Shown here: positions 27,642 through 36,019 of the stretch, piece by piece
How the letters are laid out: the number at the start of each line of letters is the position of its first letter
Position numbering within the stretch: position 1 is the stretch's first letter
Assembly: GCF_042738955.1 (NCBI RefSeq)
Contig: NZ_JBHYHC010000026.1
Coordinates: 25,587 to 89,586, forward strand
From: Umezawaea sp042738955
GTDB taxonomy: Bacteria > Actinomycetota > Actinomycetes > Mycobacteriales > Pseudonocardiaceae
DNA: 64,000 nt
Direction of reading: 5' to 3'
Program-made: the position numbers and the translations under genes
The notes under the pieces: generated by a model
What the model was told of the DNA's origin: nothing
Seen by the model: only the letters and a program-made list of their open reading frames with translations
The model's database searches: none

Positions 27642-28013
27642 ATGGGAAACACCGGAATCACGGTTCGACGCGCACTCACCGGCCTGACGGCGCTACTCGC
27701 CCTCGCGTCCGCCACCGCCGAACCAGCATCGGCCCAGGTCAGCACGGACGGCACGTGCGGGTTCTACTTCACCAACCCCGACCACGAGCGAGCAACCGCG
27801 AGGTACTACCACTGCGGGAACTCGTTCATCCTCATCCAAGTCGACTGGAACACCGGCTGGCGCGAGCGGCGATGTGTTCCGCCGTGGTATTCGATGCCGT
27901 TCTACGCCGACGGCCCTCACCACGTGGTCAACGCCTACTACATCCCGAACGCCCCGGACCTGATCGAGGACAGTGAGCACCGAATCTGCAGGACAGCCCA
28001 ACCCCAGGGGTAG
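27642..28013 (+). CDS. Secreted DUF6355-like small protein
   Basis: 123 aa from the ATG at 27642, with GAAGGAA upstream. There is a signal peptide (ALTGLTALLALASATAEPASA) and then a mature region of about 90 residues with CGFYF, YYHCGNSFILIQVDW, RRCVPPW and an ICRTAQ end. The four Cys are placed as in small secreted DUF6355-type proteins found near actinomycete natural-product genes. An exported two-disulfide protein of unknown role. A bidirectional terminator follows at 28024-28051. Confidence 0.65.
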   Translation: MGNTGITVRRALTGLTALLALASATAEPASAQVSTDGTCGFYFTNPDHERATARYYHCGNSFILIQVDWNTGWRERRCVPPWYSMPFYADGPHHVVNAYYIPNAPDLIEDSEHRICRTAQPQG

Positions 28014-28023
28014 CCGATCACCG

Positions 28024-28051
28024 CACCGGCCGCCCGGCAGGGCGGCCGGTG
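28024..28051. terminator. Bidirectional intrinsic terminator
   Basis: A perfect 12-bp stem (CACCGGCCGCCC with its complement) and a GGCA loop, between the convergent DUF6355-like and XRE genes. There is no long T-run, as is common for actinomycete terminators. Confidence 0.75.
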
Positions 28052-28060
28052 GGCACCCGG

Positions 28061-28939
28061 TCACCGACTTGCGTTGTCGTAGACGTCGGCCCAGTGCCGA
28101 AGCGCGTCCCGAGAAGCGTCTTCTCCGAGCGCCACCTCGTCCAGCAGGTCGAACTTCTCCTGGACAGCGCTGACCGCCTGTTCCTGCTCGGTGAACACCA
28201 CCGCGGATTCGGTCTCCAGGCAGGCGAGCGACTTCAACGGCTCGACGAACGTCATGAGCACGCCGGGACGACGCAGGGCAGACCTTGCTCCCGCGGACGA
28301 GGGCACGATCCGCAACCGGACGTTCTCCCGGTCACCCTGGAAGTTCAGGTGCATCAACTGGTCGTGCATCACCGTCTCGTTCCCCACGACCAGCCGCAAC
28401 GCGATCTCGTGGATGAAGACGGTGACCTCGGGGCCCACGGAGCCGTCGAGAACCTGACGGCTTTCGAAGTGCGGCCCCACTGCCGGTTCGATCTGGTCGC
28501 CCACCTCGGCAACACCGCCTGCCAGCCCCAGTGCGTAGTTCTCGGTCTGCAGCAACGACGGGATGGCCAGCGGCTCGTAGCAGGCGATCTTCAACGCCAG
28601 GTCTTCATGGACACGCCAGCACAACAGTTCCTCGGGCCGTCGACCGACGTGGTCACGAACCAACCAGTCGTCATCTTGCCTTTGGGCCAGCTTCCGGAGC
28701 CGCTCCCGGATGCTCTTGTCGGTGCCGTAGGCGCCGAGCAGGGTGCCGACGTCCCACTCGTCCGTGCCGCGCCAACCACGTTCGAGCTTGCTGAGCTTGG
28801 CCTTGGACCACCCCAGGCTGTTGGCGACGGTGGTTGTACCCATCTCAGCCCGCAACCGCTCCTGCCGGAGTTCGGCACCGAGTTCCCTTGCGGCTGCACC
28901 GATCGGGCGGCGCACGACGGACTCCTCGAGACTCGACAT
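28061..28939 (-). CDS. XRE regulator with DUF5753 (Scr1-type)
   Basis: 292 aa. A helix-turn-helix (LGAELRQERLRAEMGTTTVANSLGWSKAKLSKLERG) lies at residues 20-55 and a DUF5753 ligand/partner domain covers the rest (LAIPSLLQTENYALGL, RQVLDG, VFIHEIALRLVVGN, VRLRIVPSSAG). Proteins of this class pair with DUF397 proteins in filamentous actinomycetes and affect development and metabolism. No DUF397 gene is adjacent to it; the only one in the window follows the paralogue at 30383. Confidence 0.85.
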   Translation of the reverse strand: MSSLEESVVRRPIGAAARELGAELRQERLRAEMGTTTVANSLGWSKAKLSKLERGWRGTDEWDVGTLLGAYGTDKSIRERLRKLAQRQDDDWLVRDHVGRRPEELLCWRVHEDLALKIACYEPLAIPSLLQTENYALGLAGGVAEVGDQIEPAVGPHFESRQVLDGSVGPEVTVFIHEIALRLVVGNETVMHDQLMHLNFQGDRENVRLRIVPSSAGARSALRRPGVLMTFVEPLKSLACLETESAVVFTEQEQAVSAVQEKFDLLDEVALGEDASRDALRHWADVYDNASR

Positions 28940-28977
28940 GATCGACAGATCCCTTTCTTCGACACAGCGACGAAAGC

Positions 28978-29010
28978 GAGGTCGGCGGGAGGGAGAGTCC
29001 CGCCGACCTC
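28978..29010 (-). terminator. Intrinsic terminator
   Basis: A perfect 13-bp stem, GAGGTCGGCGGGA with its complement, and a 7-base loop. It lies between the end of the 29150-30011 small-gene set and the start of the XRE gene, so on the - strand it would separate their transcription. Confidence 0.7.
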
Positions 29011-29149
29011 AGTGCTCCTGACGAGCTGCGCTCAGCGCGATCCGCACGTCGTTCGACGTGGGCGCTCGAACCGGACGCGAGCGGCAAGCACGCAGGAGTG
29101 GCATACAAGGACCGAAGTCGTTGGAGGTGCACAACGACGTCGGCAGGAG

Positions 29150-29539
29150 TCAGGACTCCCCCACCAAGCCACCAACTGCCCGCAGAGCCTCGACATGACG
29201 ACGTGCCACGTCCGCGAACTGCAGAACACAGGGAATGTGAGTGGGAGCCACGTCAACCACTTGGTCGAGCTCAGTGATCAGGAAGACTTCTCCGCACAGC
29301 GCCTCTACCAACGTCAACTCAAGCTGGCCCACAGCAAAGGCATGGACATACCAGTCCCGAGTGGACAAACGAAGTGCTGGCGCATCAGGCATCACGATGA
29401 TCGCCGGGTACGCGCGCGATGCCTGGACGGCCGAATTGGCTTCTCGTCGTACTTCATCATTGACAACTGAAGCTCCAGCAGCACATGACACGGCACAGCA
29501 ATGCGACGCCACCACCGCCCGGCCACGCACTGAACACAC
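29150..29539 (-). CDS. Small conserved hypothetical protein
   Basis: Up to 129 aa from a GTG at 29539. The protein-like part begins near SVVNDEVRREANSAVQASRAYPAIIVMPDAPAL and contains WYVHAFAVGQLELTLVEALCGEVFLITELDQVVDVAPTHIP. The start is uncertain because the first 25 residues overlap the upstream gene in another frame and no ribosome-binding site stands out. Similar small proteins accompany XRE/DUF5753 genes in actinomycetes. The function is unknown. Confidence 0.5.
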   Translation of the reverse strand: MCSVRGRAVVASHCCAVSCAAGASVVNDEVRREANSAVQASRAYPAIIVMPDAPALRLSTRDWYVHAFAVGQLELTLVEALCGEVFLITELDQVVDVAPTHIPCVLQFADVARRHVEALRAVGGLVGES

Positions 29540-29733
29540 TGCCCGTTCTCATCGGGCCGGTGCTGGAGAACAAGCGCCCGAAGCCCAGCAACCAGGCGAG
29601 GCACTTCCGTCCGCGCCAACGACGCAGCGGCATCCGAGTCGCCGTTGACCGCGACGTCGCACATCTCCACCAAGCGGCTCAGAACGTTCTCCTGGAGCGC
29701 ACCGAACACCACGTGATTCTGAGTGGTCGTCAC
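29392..29733 (-). CDS. Small conserved hypothetical protein
   Basis: 113 aa from a GTG at 29733 that overlaps the stop of the upstream gene (29730-29733). The sequence HVVFGALQENVLSRLVEMCDVAV, SLARTEVPRLVAGLRALVLQHRPDENGQCVQC and WRRIAVPCHVLLELQLSM resembles a small family found with XRE/DUF5753 regulators. A possible CxxC (QCVQC) is visible. The C-terminal 20 residues are basic and unlike the family, perhaps a changed stop. Its 3' part overlaps the next gene. Confidence 0.5.
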   Translation of the reverse strand: MTTTQNHVVFGALQENVLSRLVEMCDVAVNGDSDAAASLARTEVPRLVAGLRALVLQHRPDENGQCVQCVAGRWWRRIAVPCHVLLELQLSMMKYDEKPIRPSRHRARTRRSS

Positions 29734-30011
29734 GGCCGACTCCCCGACCTTGCGACCTGAGAGGTCTTCCGACGAGCGGATCCACCCTCGATTTCCTGCC
29801 GCGGGAACAAGGGAATGCCCTCGAACCGCCGCCAAGCGGCGTCACAGGCAGCACAGGTCGGCCAACACCACTGGACGTTGGACGAGCAGCCACGCGGGAC
29901 TGTGAGCGGCACACCGCACAGCGTCTTGCCGACGTCGCCGGCGACCAGTTCACACCGGATGGCATGTCGGCTCCCCGTGAGCGGCAACCACCGAAACGGT
30001 CGAGACCCCAT
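29730..30011 (-). CDS. Small zinc-finger-like protein
   Basis: 93 aa from the ATG at 30011. The pattern RWLPLTGSRHAIRCE, KTLCGVPLTVPRG, WCWPTCAACDAAWRRF, with a CxxC pair and further His/Cys residues, matches small actinomycete zinc-finger-like proteins of unknown function that cluster with XRE and DUF397 genes. The stop overlaps the next GTG start, so the small genes form an operon. It lies divergent from the XRE gene at 30383 across the palindrome at 30280-30299. Confidence 0.5.
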   Translation of the reverse strand: MGSRPFRWLPLTGSRHAIRCELVAGDVGKTLCGVPLTVPRGCSSNVQWCWPTCAACDAAWRRFEGIPLFPRQEIEGGSARRKTSQVARSGSRP

Positions 30012-30279
30012 CACGAGTCCCCTGCCCCGACACGCGAACGACCGGCTTTCCGCCTCCAGAGGCCGATCCCGTACGACGCGATCGACGCCAGCGCTCCCCC
30101 GGCGAGAACCACGACTATCCATGCCGACCCGTTCACGGCACACCTCCTGACGATGGCGACGACGGGGCGGTTCGAGGCACGACCGCACCTCGAACCGCCC
30201 GACCCGTTGCCGCGCTTGAACCTGTGGGGGCGAGGCCACGAGCCATCGGACAACATCCCACCCGACAGGCGAAATACTA

Positions 30280-30299
30280 CGGGACGAAATTTCGTCCCG
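30280..30299. promoter_or_regulatory. 20-bp perfect palindrome, probable XRE operator
   Basis: The inner 18 bases read GGGACGAAATTTCGTCCC, with one further C:G pair outside. It lies just upstream of a TAGGAT -10-like box (30311-30316) and 84 bases before the XRE regulator. It is a candidate autoregulatory operator, possibly shared with the divergent small-gene operon. Confidence 0.65.
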
Positions 30300-30382
30300 A
30301 AATCGTTCGTTAGGATGAACCCCCTGAGCACAGCCTGAAACCGTCCATCACACTTGGTCACCACGTACGGCTTGGAGGATGG

Positions 30383-31240
30383 ATGAGCGACGACGACCAG
30401 CGGCCACCGTTCCTGCGGAAGGTCCTGGGCAACAAGCTCCGAGCGCTGCGGAAAGCAGCGGACGTTTCGCCCGCGACGGTCGCCACCGAGGTGGGCATCT
30501 CCGTGGCGACGCTCAGCAAGATCGAAACCGGCAAGCAAGCAGTCAAGCCTGCCTACGTGAAGCTGATGTGCCCGCTCTACGGAGTCGACGCCGATGAGCA
30601 GCGCAAGCTCGTTCGCATGGCCGAGGACTCCGGCAAACCGGGACAGCTCAGCCGCTACAGCACGATCCTCCGCGGCGACTTCGTCGACTACCACGAGATG
30701 GAACGCCAGGCCGAGACGATCCTCGCCCACGAACCCAGCTTGATCTTCGGTCCGTTCCAGGTCCCGGCCTATGTGCGTGCACTCCGACTCGCCGCGAAAC
30801 CGGACTGCAGCGAGGACGACCTGGCGCGGTCCGTCGAACTGCGCCAGCACAGGCTGGATGACTTGACCGGATCGCGCTCCCCAGCGGTAAGCGTCGTGCT
30901 CGACGAAGCCGCTCTCGTTCGAGAAGTCGGCGGACCGGACGTCATGCGCGAGCAGTTCGCCCAGCTCATCGAACTGGCCAAGCTGCCGAACGTCGACCTC
31001 CGCATCGTCCCGCTGAGCGCCGGCGCTTACGCGGCCCAAGGTGCCGAGTTCGTCCTGCTTCGCGTACCACCGGAGCCGATGCAGGAACTCGTGTTCCTCG
31101 AAAACGACATGATCGCCTCGTACCTCGACCGCCCGCACGAGATCGCTCGGTACAAGGCCATGTTCGAGCAGGCACAGCTCGTCGCTCGCGACCCCGCAGA
31201 GTCCTCACCCCTGCTGGATAGGCTGAGGACGAACCTGTGA
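30383..31240 (+). CDS. XRE regulator with DUF5753 (Scr1-type), partner of DUF397
   Basis: 285 aa. The helix-turn-helix is LGNKLRALRKAADVSPATVATEVGISVATLSKIETG (residues 16-51). The DUF5753 part has SLIFGPFQVPAYVRALRL, RQHRLDD, VVLDEAALVREVGG and VDLRIVPLSAGAY. It is followed after 22 bases by a DUF397 gene, the usual pair that controls development and secondary metabolism in Streptomyces relatives. The palindrome at 30280-30299 suggests autoregulation. Confidence 0.88.
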   Translation: MSDDDQRPPFLRKVLGNKLRALRKAADVSPATVATEVGISVATLSKIETGKQAVKPAYVKLMCPLYGVDADEQRKLVRMAEDSGKPGQLSRYSTILRGDFVDYHEMERQAETILAHEPSLIFGPFQVPAYVRALRLAAKPDCSEDDLARSVELRQHRLDDLTGSRSPAVSVVLDEAALVREVGGPDVMREQFAQLIELAKLPNVDLRIVPLSAGAYAAQGAEFVLLRVPPEPMQELVFLENDMIASYLDRPHEIARYKAMFEQAQLVARDPAESSPLLDRLRTNL

Positions 31241-31262
31241 AGGCGAGCGGAAGGGGTGTGGG

Positions 31263-31466
31263 ATGAGAGCCGACCCGCGCCAGGCGAGTTGGAAGAAGAG
31301 CAGCTACTCGAACGGGCAGAACGGAGCATGCGCTGAAGTCGCTTTCGCCGGGCCCGGCGCCTGGGTGAGGGATTCCAAGAACCCCACGGGTCACGCCATC
31401 GGTGTCGACGTCGTCAAGTTCACCGAGTTCGTCAGTGCGATCAAGGCAGGCCGCTTCGACCTGTGA
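31263..31466 (+). CDS. DUF397 protein
   Basis: 67 aa. The WKKSSYSNGQNGACAEVAF start, VRDSKNPTGHAIGV centre and FTEFVSAIKAGRFDL end are the DUF397 signature (BldB/WhiJ-associated family). It is co-transcribed with the XRE/DUF5753 gene and likely acts as its small binding partner. Confidence 0.9.
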   Translation: MRADPRQASWKKSSYSNGQNGACAEVAFAGPGAWVRDSKNPTGHAIGVDVVKFTEFVSAIKAGRFDL

Positions 31467-31574
31467 GATCTCGACGGCCTATGCGGCGCGGTTGTCGATG
31501 GCGATGAACCGGTAGCAACGATCTCGCCATCGCACGACCTTGACCGCTCGGAGCAAGGTCTTACGCTGCCGCGA

Positions 31575-32864
31575 TCACGTCGCCTCGCGGGTTGCGGCAG
31601 TGGGACGGGACGGCGCGAGCACTGCATCGATGCGGTGGAGTACGTCGCGCCCGTCGGCAGCGACGTGGATCAGTCCGCCACGGCCAGCCGCTCGCACGGC
31701 CCGCTGGATCTGGTGGGGCAACCGGTGCGTCTCAGCTTCAACGACGGCTGACCGGAGTGCGTCCTCGGCTCCGTCCCGTTCACCAGCGGCCAAGAGGACT
31801 TCTGCGGTGGTCACGCGTTCGATGACGTACCACTGCGGTGCGACCAAAGCCTTCGGCAGGCCCGAAGCCATGAGCCGGGCAGCCTCAGAAGCGCGGCCCG
31901 TGGACACCAGTCCACGCAGGTGGATCTCCCGGAAGGTGAACGAGTTGACCAGCATGCTCGGCACCGCGATGCCCTCCAGCAGGGTCCGGTAGCCGCTGAT
32001 CGCGCTGTCGAAAAGACCGACGTCGCCCAGCTCACCCGCCGCTCGGGAGAGCAACCCGAGAGCGGCTCCACGCCCGTCGGCGTCATCCGAGGTGGACACG
32101 GCTCGGGTCAGGTGGGCAACCGCGGCTCGCGTGTGGTCGGCCTTGCGCAGCTCGTTGCCGTGCATCCGCAGAGCGCGAGCCAGGAATGCCCTGTCCCCGA
32201 GCTTTTCGGCCACCGCGAGCCCTCGGCCGGTCCAGCGCGCGGCGGCGGCCAGTCGTTCCTCCGGCAGCACGGTGCCGAGCGAGACTCCGAGGGCGGTGCG
32301 GGCGTGGCCGAGCAGGGTCAGGGTGTCGCGTTCGGCGTGGCCATCGGCGAATCGGGCCTCGAGTCTGGCGACCAGGGGCCACAGCTCGTTGACGGCGTCG
32401 ACGGCGCGACCGGCTTGGCGGGCGATCTCGGCCAGGCGGATGGTCGAGTCGCCGAACTGGATCATCGCAGCGAAGTCGGCGTCGTCGTGGCCGGTGACGC
32501 CGAGCGTGTGCATCGGCAGGCCGAGGGTGGTGGCGATGTGGCGGCGGGTGCTCATGTCGTTGATGACACGCCGGCCCGTCTCGATCATCGACACGTAGGT
32601 CTTGTCGTAGCCCAGCAGGGCAGCGAGTTGTTCTTGGTTGAGGTGGTTGAGGCGCCGGTACAGGCGCAGGATCGTCGCCAGGTCACGGCTGCGCAGGGCG
32701 CCAGCGGACTCCGGCGTGGACCACATCCAGACCGAGGGGAGAAGACGCCGAGCAGGCACGGATGACGGTGGGTGGCGGGCTGGCGCGAAGCAGGCCAGGC
32801 AAGACGGCTCGGAGGTGAGGTTTCCCAGGGGAGTTCCGCACGTCTCGCACCATCGGCCGGTCAC
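31575..32864 (-). CDS. XRE-TPR regulator with N-terminal zinc ribbon
   Basis: 429 aa. The N-terminus has two CxxC pairs (CETCGTP and SCLACFAP) that could form a zinc ribbon. A helix-turn-helix (LRLYRRLNHLNQEQLAALLGYDKTYVSMIETGRR) lies near residues 65-100. The remaining 300 residues are Ala-rich helical repeats of TPR type. It is probably an intracellular signal-responsive regulator. It ends six bases before the start of nothing on its own strand, but its start follows the NUDIX gene stop by six bases, so the two are likely co-transcribed. Confidence 0.8.
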   Translation of the reverse strand: MTGRWCETCGTPLGNLTSEPSCLACFAPARHPPSSVPARRLLPSVWMWSTPESAGALRSRDLATILRLYRRLNHLNQEQLAALLGYDKTYVSMIETGRRVINDMSTRRHIATTLGLPMHTLGVTGHDDADFAAMIQFGDSTIRLAEIARQAGRAVDAVNELWPLVARLEARFADGHAERDTLTLLGHARTALGVSLGTVLPEERLAAAARWTGRGLAVAEKLGDRAFLARALRMHGNELRKADHTRAAVAHLTRAVSTSDDADGRGAALGLLSRAAGELGDVGLFDSAISGYRTLLEGIAVPSMLVNSFTFREIHLRGLVSTGRASEAARLMASGLPKALVAPQWYVIERVTTAEVLLAAGERDGAEDALRSAVVEAETHRLPHQIQRAVRAAGRGGLIHVAADGRDVLHRIDAVLAPSRPTAATREAT

Positions 32865-32870
32865 GGCGGT

Positions 32871-33296
32871 CTACCTCGCGGGTTCCGAGGCGTCCGCGCG
32901 TAGCCGGGTGAACCACGTCGTGATGGATCGCCGATAGCCCTCGGGCATGGTCAGGCCGTCTACCTCGTCTTCGGTGAACAAGCCGACCTGCTTGTGCTCG
33001 TGGGACAGCACGGGCGCTGCATCGGTGTCGGGGTGGCAGCCGTAGGTCACGATGAACACGTTCTTCTCGGCCACCTCGATGTAGTACATCCAGGTGTCGA
33101 GGATCGGCCCGGTCGTGACCGTCCACCGGGTTTCCTCGGCGATCTCGCGGGCCACGCACTCCTCGGGAGTCTCACCCGGCTCGATGCGCCCACCCGGCAA
33201 CTCCCACTCGTCACGCTCGTTCTTCAGCAGCAACACCCTGCCCTCGCGCACCACGACACCCTTGATCGAGATGGGGTAGGCCGCCTGGGTCGTCAC
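32871..33296 (-). CDS. NUDIX hydrolase
   Basis: 141 aa. The Nudix box is GRIEPGETPEECVAREIAEETRW (residues about 37-59, broken here only for naming); the usual Gly after EET is Arg. The preceding VREGRVLLLKNERDEWELPG is typical. It hydrolyses a nucleoside diphosphate-linked substrate of unknown identity, with metal bound by the Glu cluster. It lies directly upstream of the XRE-TPR regulator on the same strand. Confidence 0.85.
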   Translation of the reverse strand: MTTQAAYPISIKGVVVREGRVLLLKNERDEWELPGGRIEPGETPEECVAREIAEETRWTVTTGPILDTWMYYIEVAEKNVFIVTYGCHPDTDAAPVLSHEHKQVGLFTEDEVDGLTMPEGYRRSITTWFTRLRADASEPAR

Positions 33297-33425
33297 GGGT
33301 GTCCTCCGAGGTCACTGGTGGTTGGTCATCCGGCAACGTAGCACCGCAAGCCACCGTGACCCGGCCACGCGGTGTTGACAATCTGTCACTGGACGTGGCC
33401 GTCGGGGTGAGTTCTCCTGATCTTC

Positions 33426-34205
33426 ATGCAACGACTGGGTGTGAGCGGGACGAGGACCAGGTTGGTCGAGGCTCGCCGCTGCGGCACAGAGCACGACCGC
33501 GTGATCTCCGCCTTGACCACTCGAGGGCTGGCCTTGATGGACGACCTGCCCACTCGCGAGGACTTGCTGCTGCTGGCCAGGTCGATCGCGACCGTGGTCC
33601 CCCATCGCGACAGCGACCTCGACGGCGTCACGACCCTGATCGACCTGGGCGAGCCCACCCCGCGAACCGGGCTGGCCGGCTTCAGCGCGGCCGAACTGGC
33701 ACCCCATACCGATTGCTCCGGCTCGACGGCTCCACCAGCGCTGCTGATGATGAGCTGCTCGACGAGCGCGGTGTCCGGCGGCCAAGCCGTGCTCGTGGAC
33801 GGCCAAGCGGTCCACGACGATTTGGCCGAGTCCGATCCCGACGCGCTCCACGCTTTCATGGGGCCGCGATCGGCCTTGTTCGGGGGTGCGAGCGGTCATC
33901 TCGGCTCGATCATTACCACCATACGACGAGAACGGCTGCTCCTGCGGCTGCGGCAAGACGAGCTCGCGCGGTTCTCCCCCGAGGTCTCCTGGTGGCTTCC
34001 GGTCTTGCGCGCGGCGATCGAACGGCACGCGATCGAGATCGAGCTCGCCGCAGGGCAGGGTTACCTCCTCGACAACCACCGTTGGCTGCACGGCAGGAAG
34101 GCCTTCACCGGGCACCGCGTCGTGCACCGCGTCCACGGCGACCCTTTGCCGGACCTCGGCATCATCACGGGCCTGCGATGCCCAGCGCCATCGGGCGCGG
34201 AGTGA
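33426..34205 (+). CDS. TauD/TfdA-like Fe(II)/2-oxoglutarate dioxygenase
   Basis: 259 aa. The iron site is visible as PHTDCSG (His and Asp near residues 94 and 96). A distal His lies in LLDNHRWLHGRKAF near 217, followed by basic residues for 2-oxoglutarate. Proline-rich and Gly-rich loops (SAVSGGQAVLVDG) match the fold. The substrate is unknown. It overlaps the next small gene as GTGA, and with the following two genes and a kinase-like gene forms a + strand operon that could be a small biosynthetic or modification set. Confidence 0.78.
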   Translation: MQRLGVSGTRTRLVEARRCGTEHDRVISALTTRGLALMDDLPTREDLLLLARSIATVVPHRDSDLDGVTTLIDLGEPTPRTGLAGFSAAELAPHTDCSGSTAPPALLMMSCSTSAVSGGQAVLVDGQAVHDDLAESDPDALHAFMGPRSALFGGASGHLGSIITTIRRERLLLRLRQDELARFSPEVSWWLPVLRAAIERHAIEIELAAGQGYLLDNHRWLHGRKAFTGHRVVHRVHGDPLPDLGIITGLRCPAPSGAE

Positions 34206-34561
34206 GCGACACAGCGGCCATCGCCGCCTACCCGGTTCTGGCAGGCGTCATCGCACTGCGCGACGTGGGCTGGACTTTTCTCCACCGCGACCTGATCGAG
34301 GGTGTTCCCACCACGATCGAGGGTTTCCGGCTCTGGCACGGCGGGTGGATCGACGCGGTCCGAGTTCGAGGCGATGGCGACGCGATGGCGCTGCGGACCG
34401 ATGGCACTGATCCACCGGGCATCGTCTGGGAGACCAGCGGGACGCTGGCTGACGTCATCGACGCGTTGCGGGTCCTGCCTTCGCCCGACCACCCCTTGGC
34501 CCCACGGCTGGTTCGGGCTACCGGCCCGATTCCGACACCATGGACTGGAGCAGCAGGATGA
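34202..34561 (+). CDS. Hypothetical protein in oxygenase operon
   Basis: 119 aa from the GTG at 34202 that overlaps the oxygenase stop. The sequence AAIAAYPVLAGVIALRDVGWTFLHRDLIEGVPTTIEGF, and WETSGTLADVIDALRVLPSP, is not recognised; it looks like a small mixed alpha/beta protein. Its stop overlaps the next ATG (ATGA at 34558-34561), so it is part of the same transcript. Confidence 0.6.
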   Translation: MSDTAAIAAYPVLAGVIALRDVGWTFLHRDLIEGVPTTIEGFRLWHGGWIDAVRVRGDGDAMALRTDGTDPPGIVWETSGTLADVIDALRVLPSPDHPLAPRLVRATGPIPTPWTGAAG

Positions 34562-35019
34562 CCTCGACCCTCATGAACACCTTGATCCCGACCGCCGTGC
34601 GCGACCGCCTGGTCGTGCAGTTGATCAACGAGCACGCCGGGATGACCGGTGACGAGGCCGCTCGGATCGTGGACCAGGCCGCGGCGTTCCTCAAGACCTG
34701 CGTCGACCACCCCGGACAGCACCTGCGCCCGAGTCGGAAGGTCGACCTCGGGTGGCACCAGTTCATCCTCAACACCGTCGACTACGCCGAGTTCTGCCAG
34801 CGCGTGGCGGGCTACTTCATCCACCATGTGCCCGACGAGTTCACCGCTCCGCGCGGCGGGTCCGCCGAGACGCGCAAGGCACTAGCCCCTACCGTGAAGG
34901 CGATGACCGCCTCCGGCTTCGAGGTCGACGCCGAGCTGTGGACGGCGACGTCGGGCCAGTGCACGCAGTGTTTCCAGGGGTGCACCAACTGCGGTAAAGG
35001 CGACGGCGACGGCCGGTAG
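34558..35019 (+). CDS. Glycine-rich-domain-like protein with Cys-rich tail
   Basis: 153 aa. The central RKVDLGWHQFILNTVDYAEFCQRVAGYFIHHVPDE resembles the conserved His/Trp core of glycine-rich-domain-containing proteins. The last 20 residues are Cys-rich (SGQCTQCFQGCTNCGKGDG), with two CxxC pairs in a flexible tail. This could bind a metal or be a modified peptide. It lies between an Fe/2OG oxygenase operon and a kinase-like gene. The function is unknown. Confidence 0.6.
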   Translation: MTSTLMNTLIPTAVRDRLVVQLINEHAGMTGDEAARIVDQAAAFLKTCVDHPGQHLRPSRKVDLGWHQFILNTVDYAEFCQRVAGYFIHHVPDEFTAPRGGSAETRKALAPTVKAMTASGFEVDAELWTATSGQCTQCFQGCTNCGKGDGDGR

Positions 35020-35037
35020 ATCGAGAGCAAGGAAACG

Positions 35038-35934
35038 ATGACCACTCGCCACACCTGGGACGAACTGCCCGACGGTGCGAAGAAGGCAGTCGAGGAGCAC
35101 ACCGGCCGGGTGGTGAAGTCCGAGTCGACGCCCGGCGGACGCAACTCGGAACTATCGGAGACCCTGTTGACCAACAGCGGTCCCGTGTTCTGCAAGGGGA
35201 TCTCGACGAACTCGCCCATCGTCTACATGCACCTCAACGAGATCGCCGTAACCCCGTTGCTGCCCAACGGGCTCGCCCCGCGCCTGCTGTGGCACGTCGA
35301 GACGACGGGGTGGCTGCTGCTCGGCTACGAGCACTTGTCCGGGCGACACGCCGACCTTTCCCCTGACTCCGACCACTTGCCTCTCGTGGCCGACGCGCTG
35401 GAAATGATCGGTCGAGTCGCCATTCCCCCGACATCCATTGCACGGCGGTCGATGCGCGATCGATGGGCACAGGCGCTGACACGAGAACTCGAGTCGGTGT
35501 CCTTCGCGGAGTCCGACCCGTGGTGTGCGAAGAACGGCGATCTCCTCGTCACTCTGGCAAACGAGGCACCCTCCTACATGGACGGGAACACCCTCATCCA
35601 CTCCGATCTGAACCCCACCAACATCCTCGTGTCCGAACACGCAGTCGTTGTCGACTGGGCGTGGTGGCAAGTCGGCGCGCCGTGGTTCGACCCGGCCTAC
35701 CTCGTCATCCGCCTCATAGCAGCGGGCCACACCCCACAAACAGCCGAGAACTGGGCGCGACAGTTCGACGGCTACGCGCAAGCGCCACCAGAGGCAATCA
35801 CCGCGTTCGCCGCCTCCGCTGTCTGCATGTGGGAACGCAGGTTCACCCACACCGCAGCCACCGAGGCTGCCCGCCAGTGGGCGCGGCACCGGCTGGCTGG
35901 GCATGGCGGGGTCAACTCCCTCACAGATCCCTGA
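35038..35934 (+). CDS. Phosphotransferase (APH/choline kinase-like) family protein
   Basis: 298 aa. The Brenner-type catalytic motif is NTLIHSDLNPTNILVSE, followed by VVVDWAWWQVGAPWFDPAYLV for the metal-binding Asp. The N-lobe (NSELSETLLTNSGPVFCKG) has a short nucleotide-binding strand with a Lys in VFCKG. It phosphorylates a small molecule of unknown identity. It follows the Cys-tailed protein by 18 bases and completes the + strand operon. It may be a resistance or modification kinase. Confidence 0.8.
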   Translation: MTTRHTWDELPDGAKKAVEEHTGRVVKSESTPGGRNSELSETLLTNSGPVFCKGISTNSPIVYMHLNEIAVTPLLPNGLAPRLLWHVETTGWLLLGYEHLSGRHADLSPDSDHLPLVADALEMIGRVAIPPTSIARRSMRDRWAQALTRELESVSFAESDPWCAKNGDLLVTLANEAPSYMDGNTLIHSDLNPTNILVSEHAVVVDWAWWQVGAPWFDPAYLVIRLIAAGHTPQTAENWARQFDGYAQAPPEAITAFAASAVCMWERRFTHTAATEAARQWARHRLAGHGGVNSLTDP

Positions 35935-36003
35935 TCACGCACAGCGCTCGGCTGATGACAGCCGCGAGCCGAACTTGTGTTCAAGGCCGATCAACTTGCA
36001 CAC

Positions 36004-36019
36004 TCGAACACATGTTCGA
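36004..36019 (+). promoter_or_regulatory. LexA-type SOS box overlapping start codon
   Basis: TCGAACACATGTTCGA is an exact match to the actinobacterial LexA consensus TCGAAC-N4-GTTCGA. The ATG at 36012-36014 of the next gene lies inside the box, so bound LexA would block transcription or translation initiation. Another cluster of the same half-sites occurs at 36359-36386. Confidence 0.6.
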
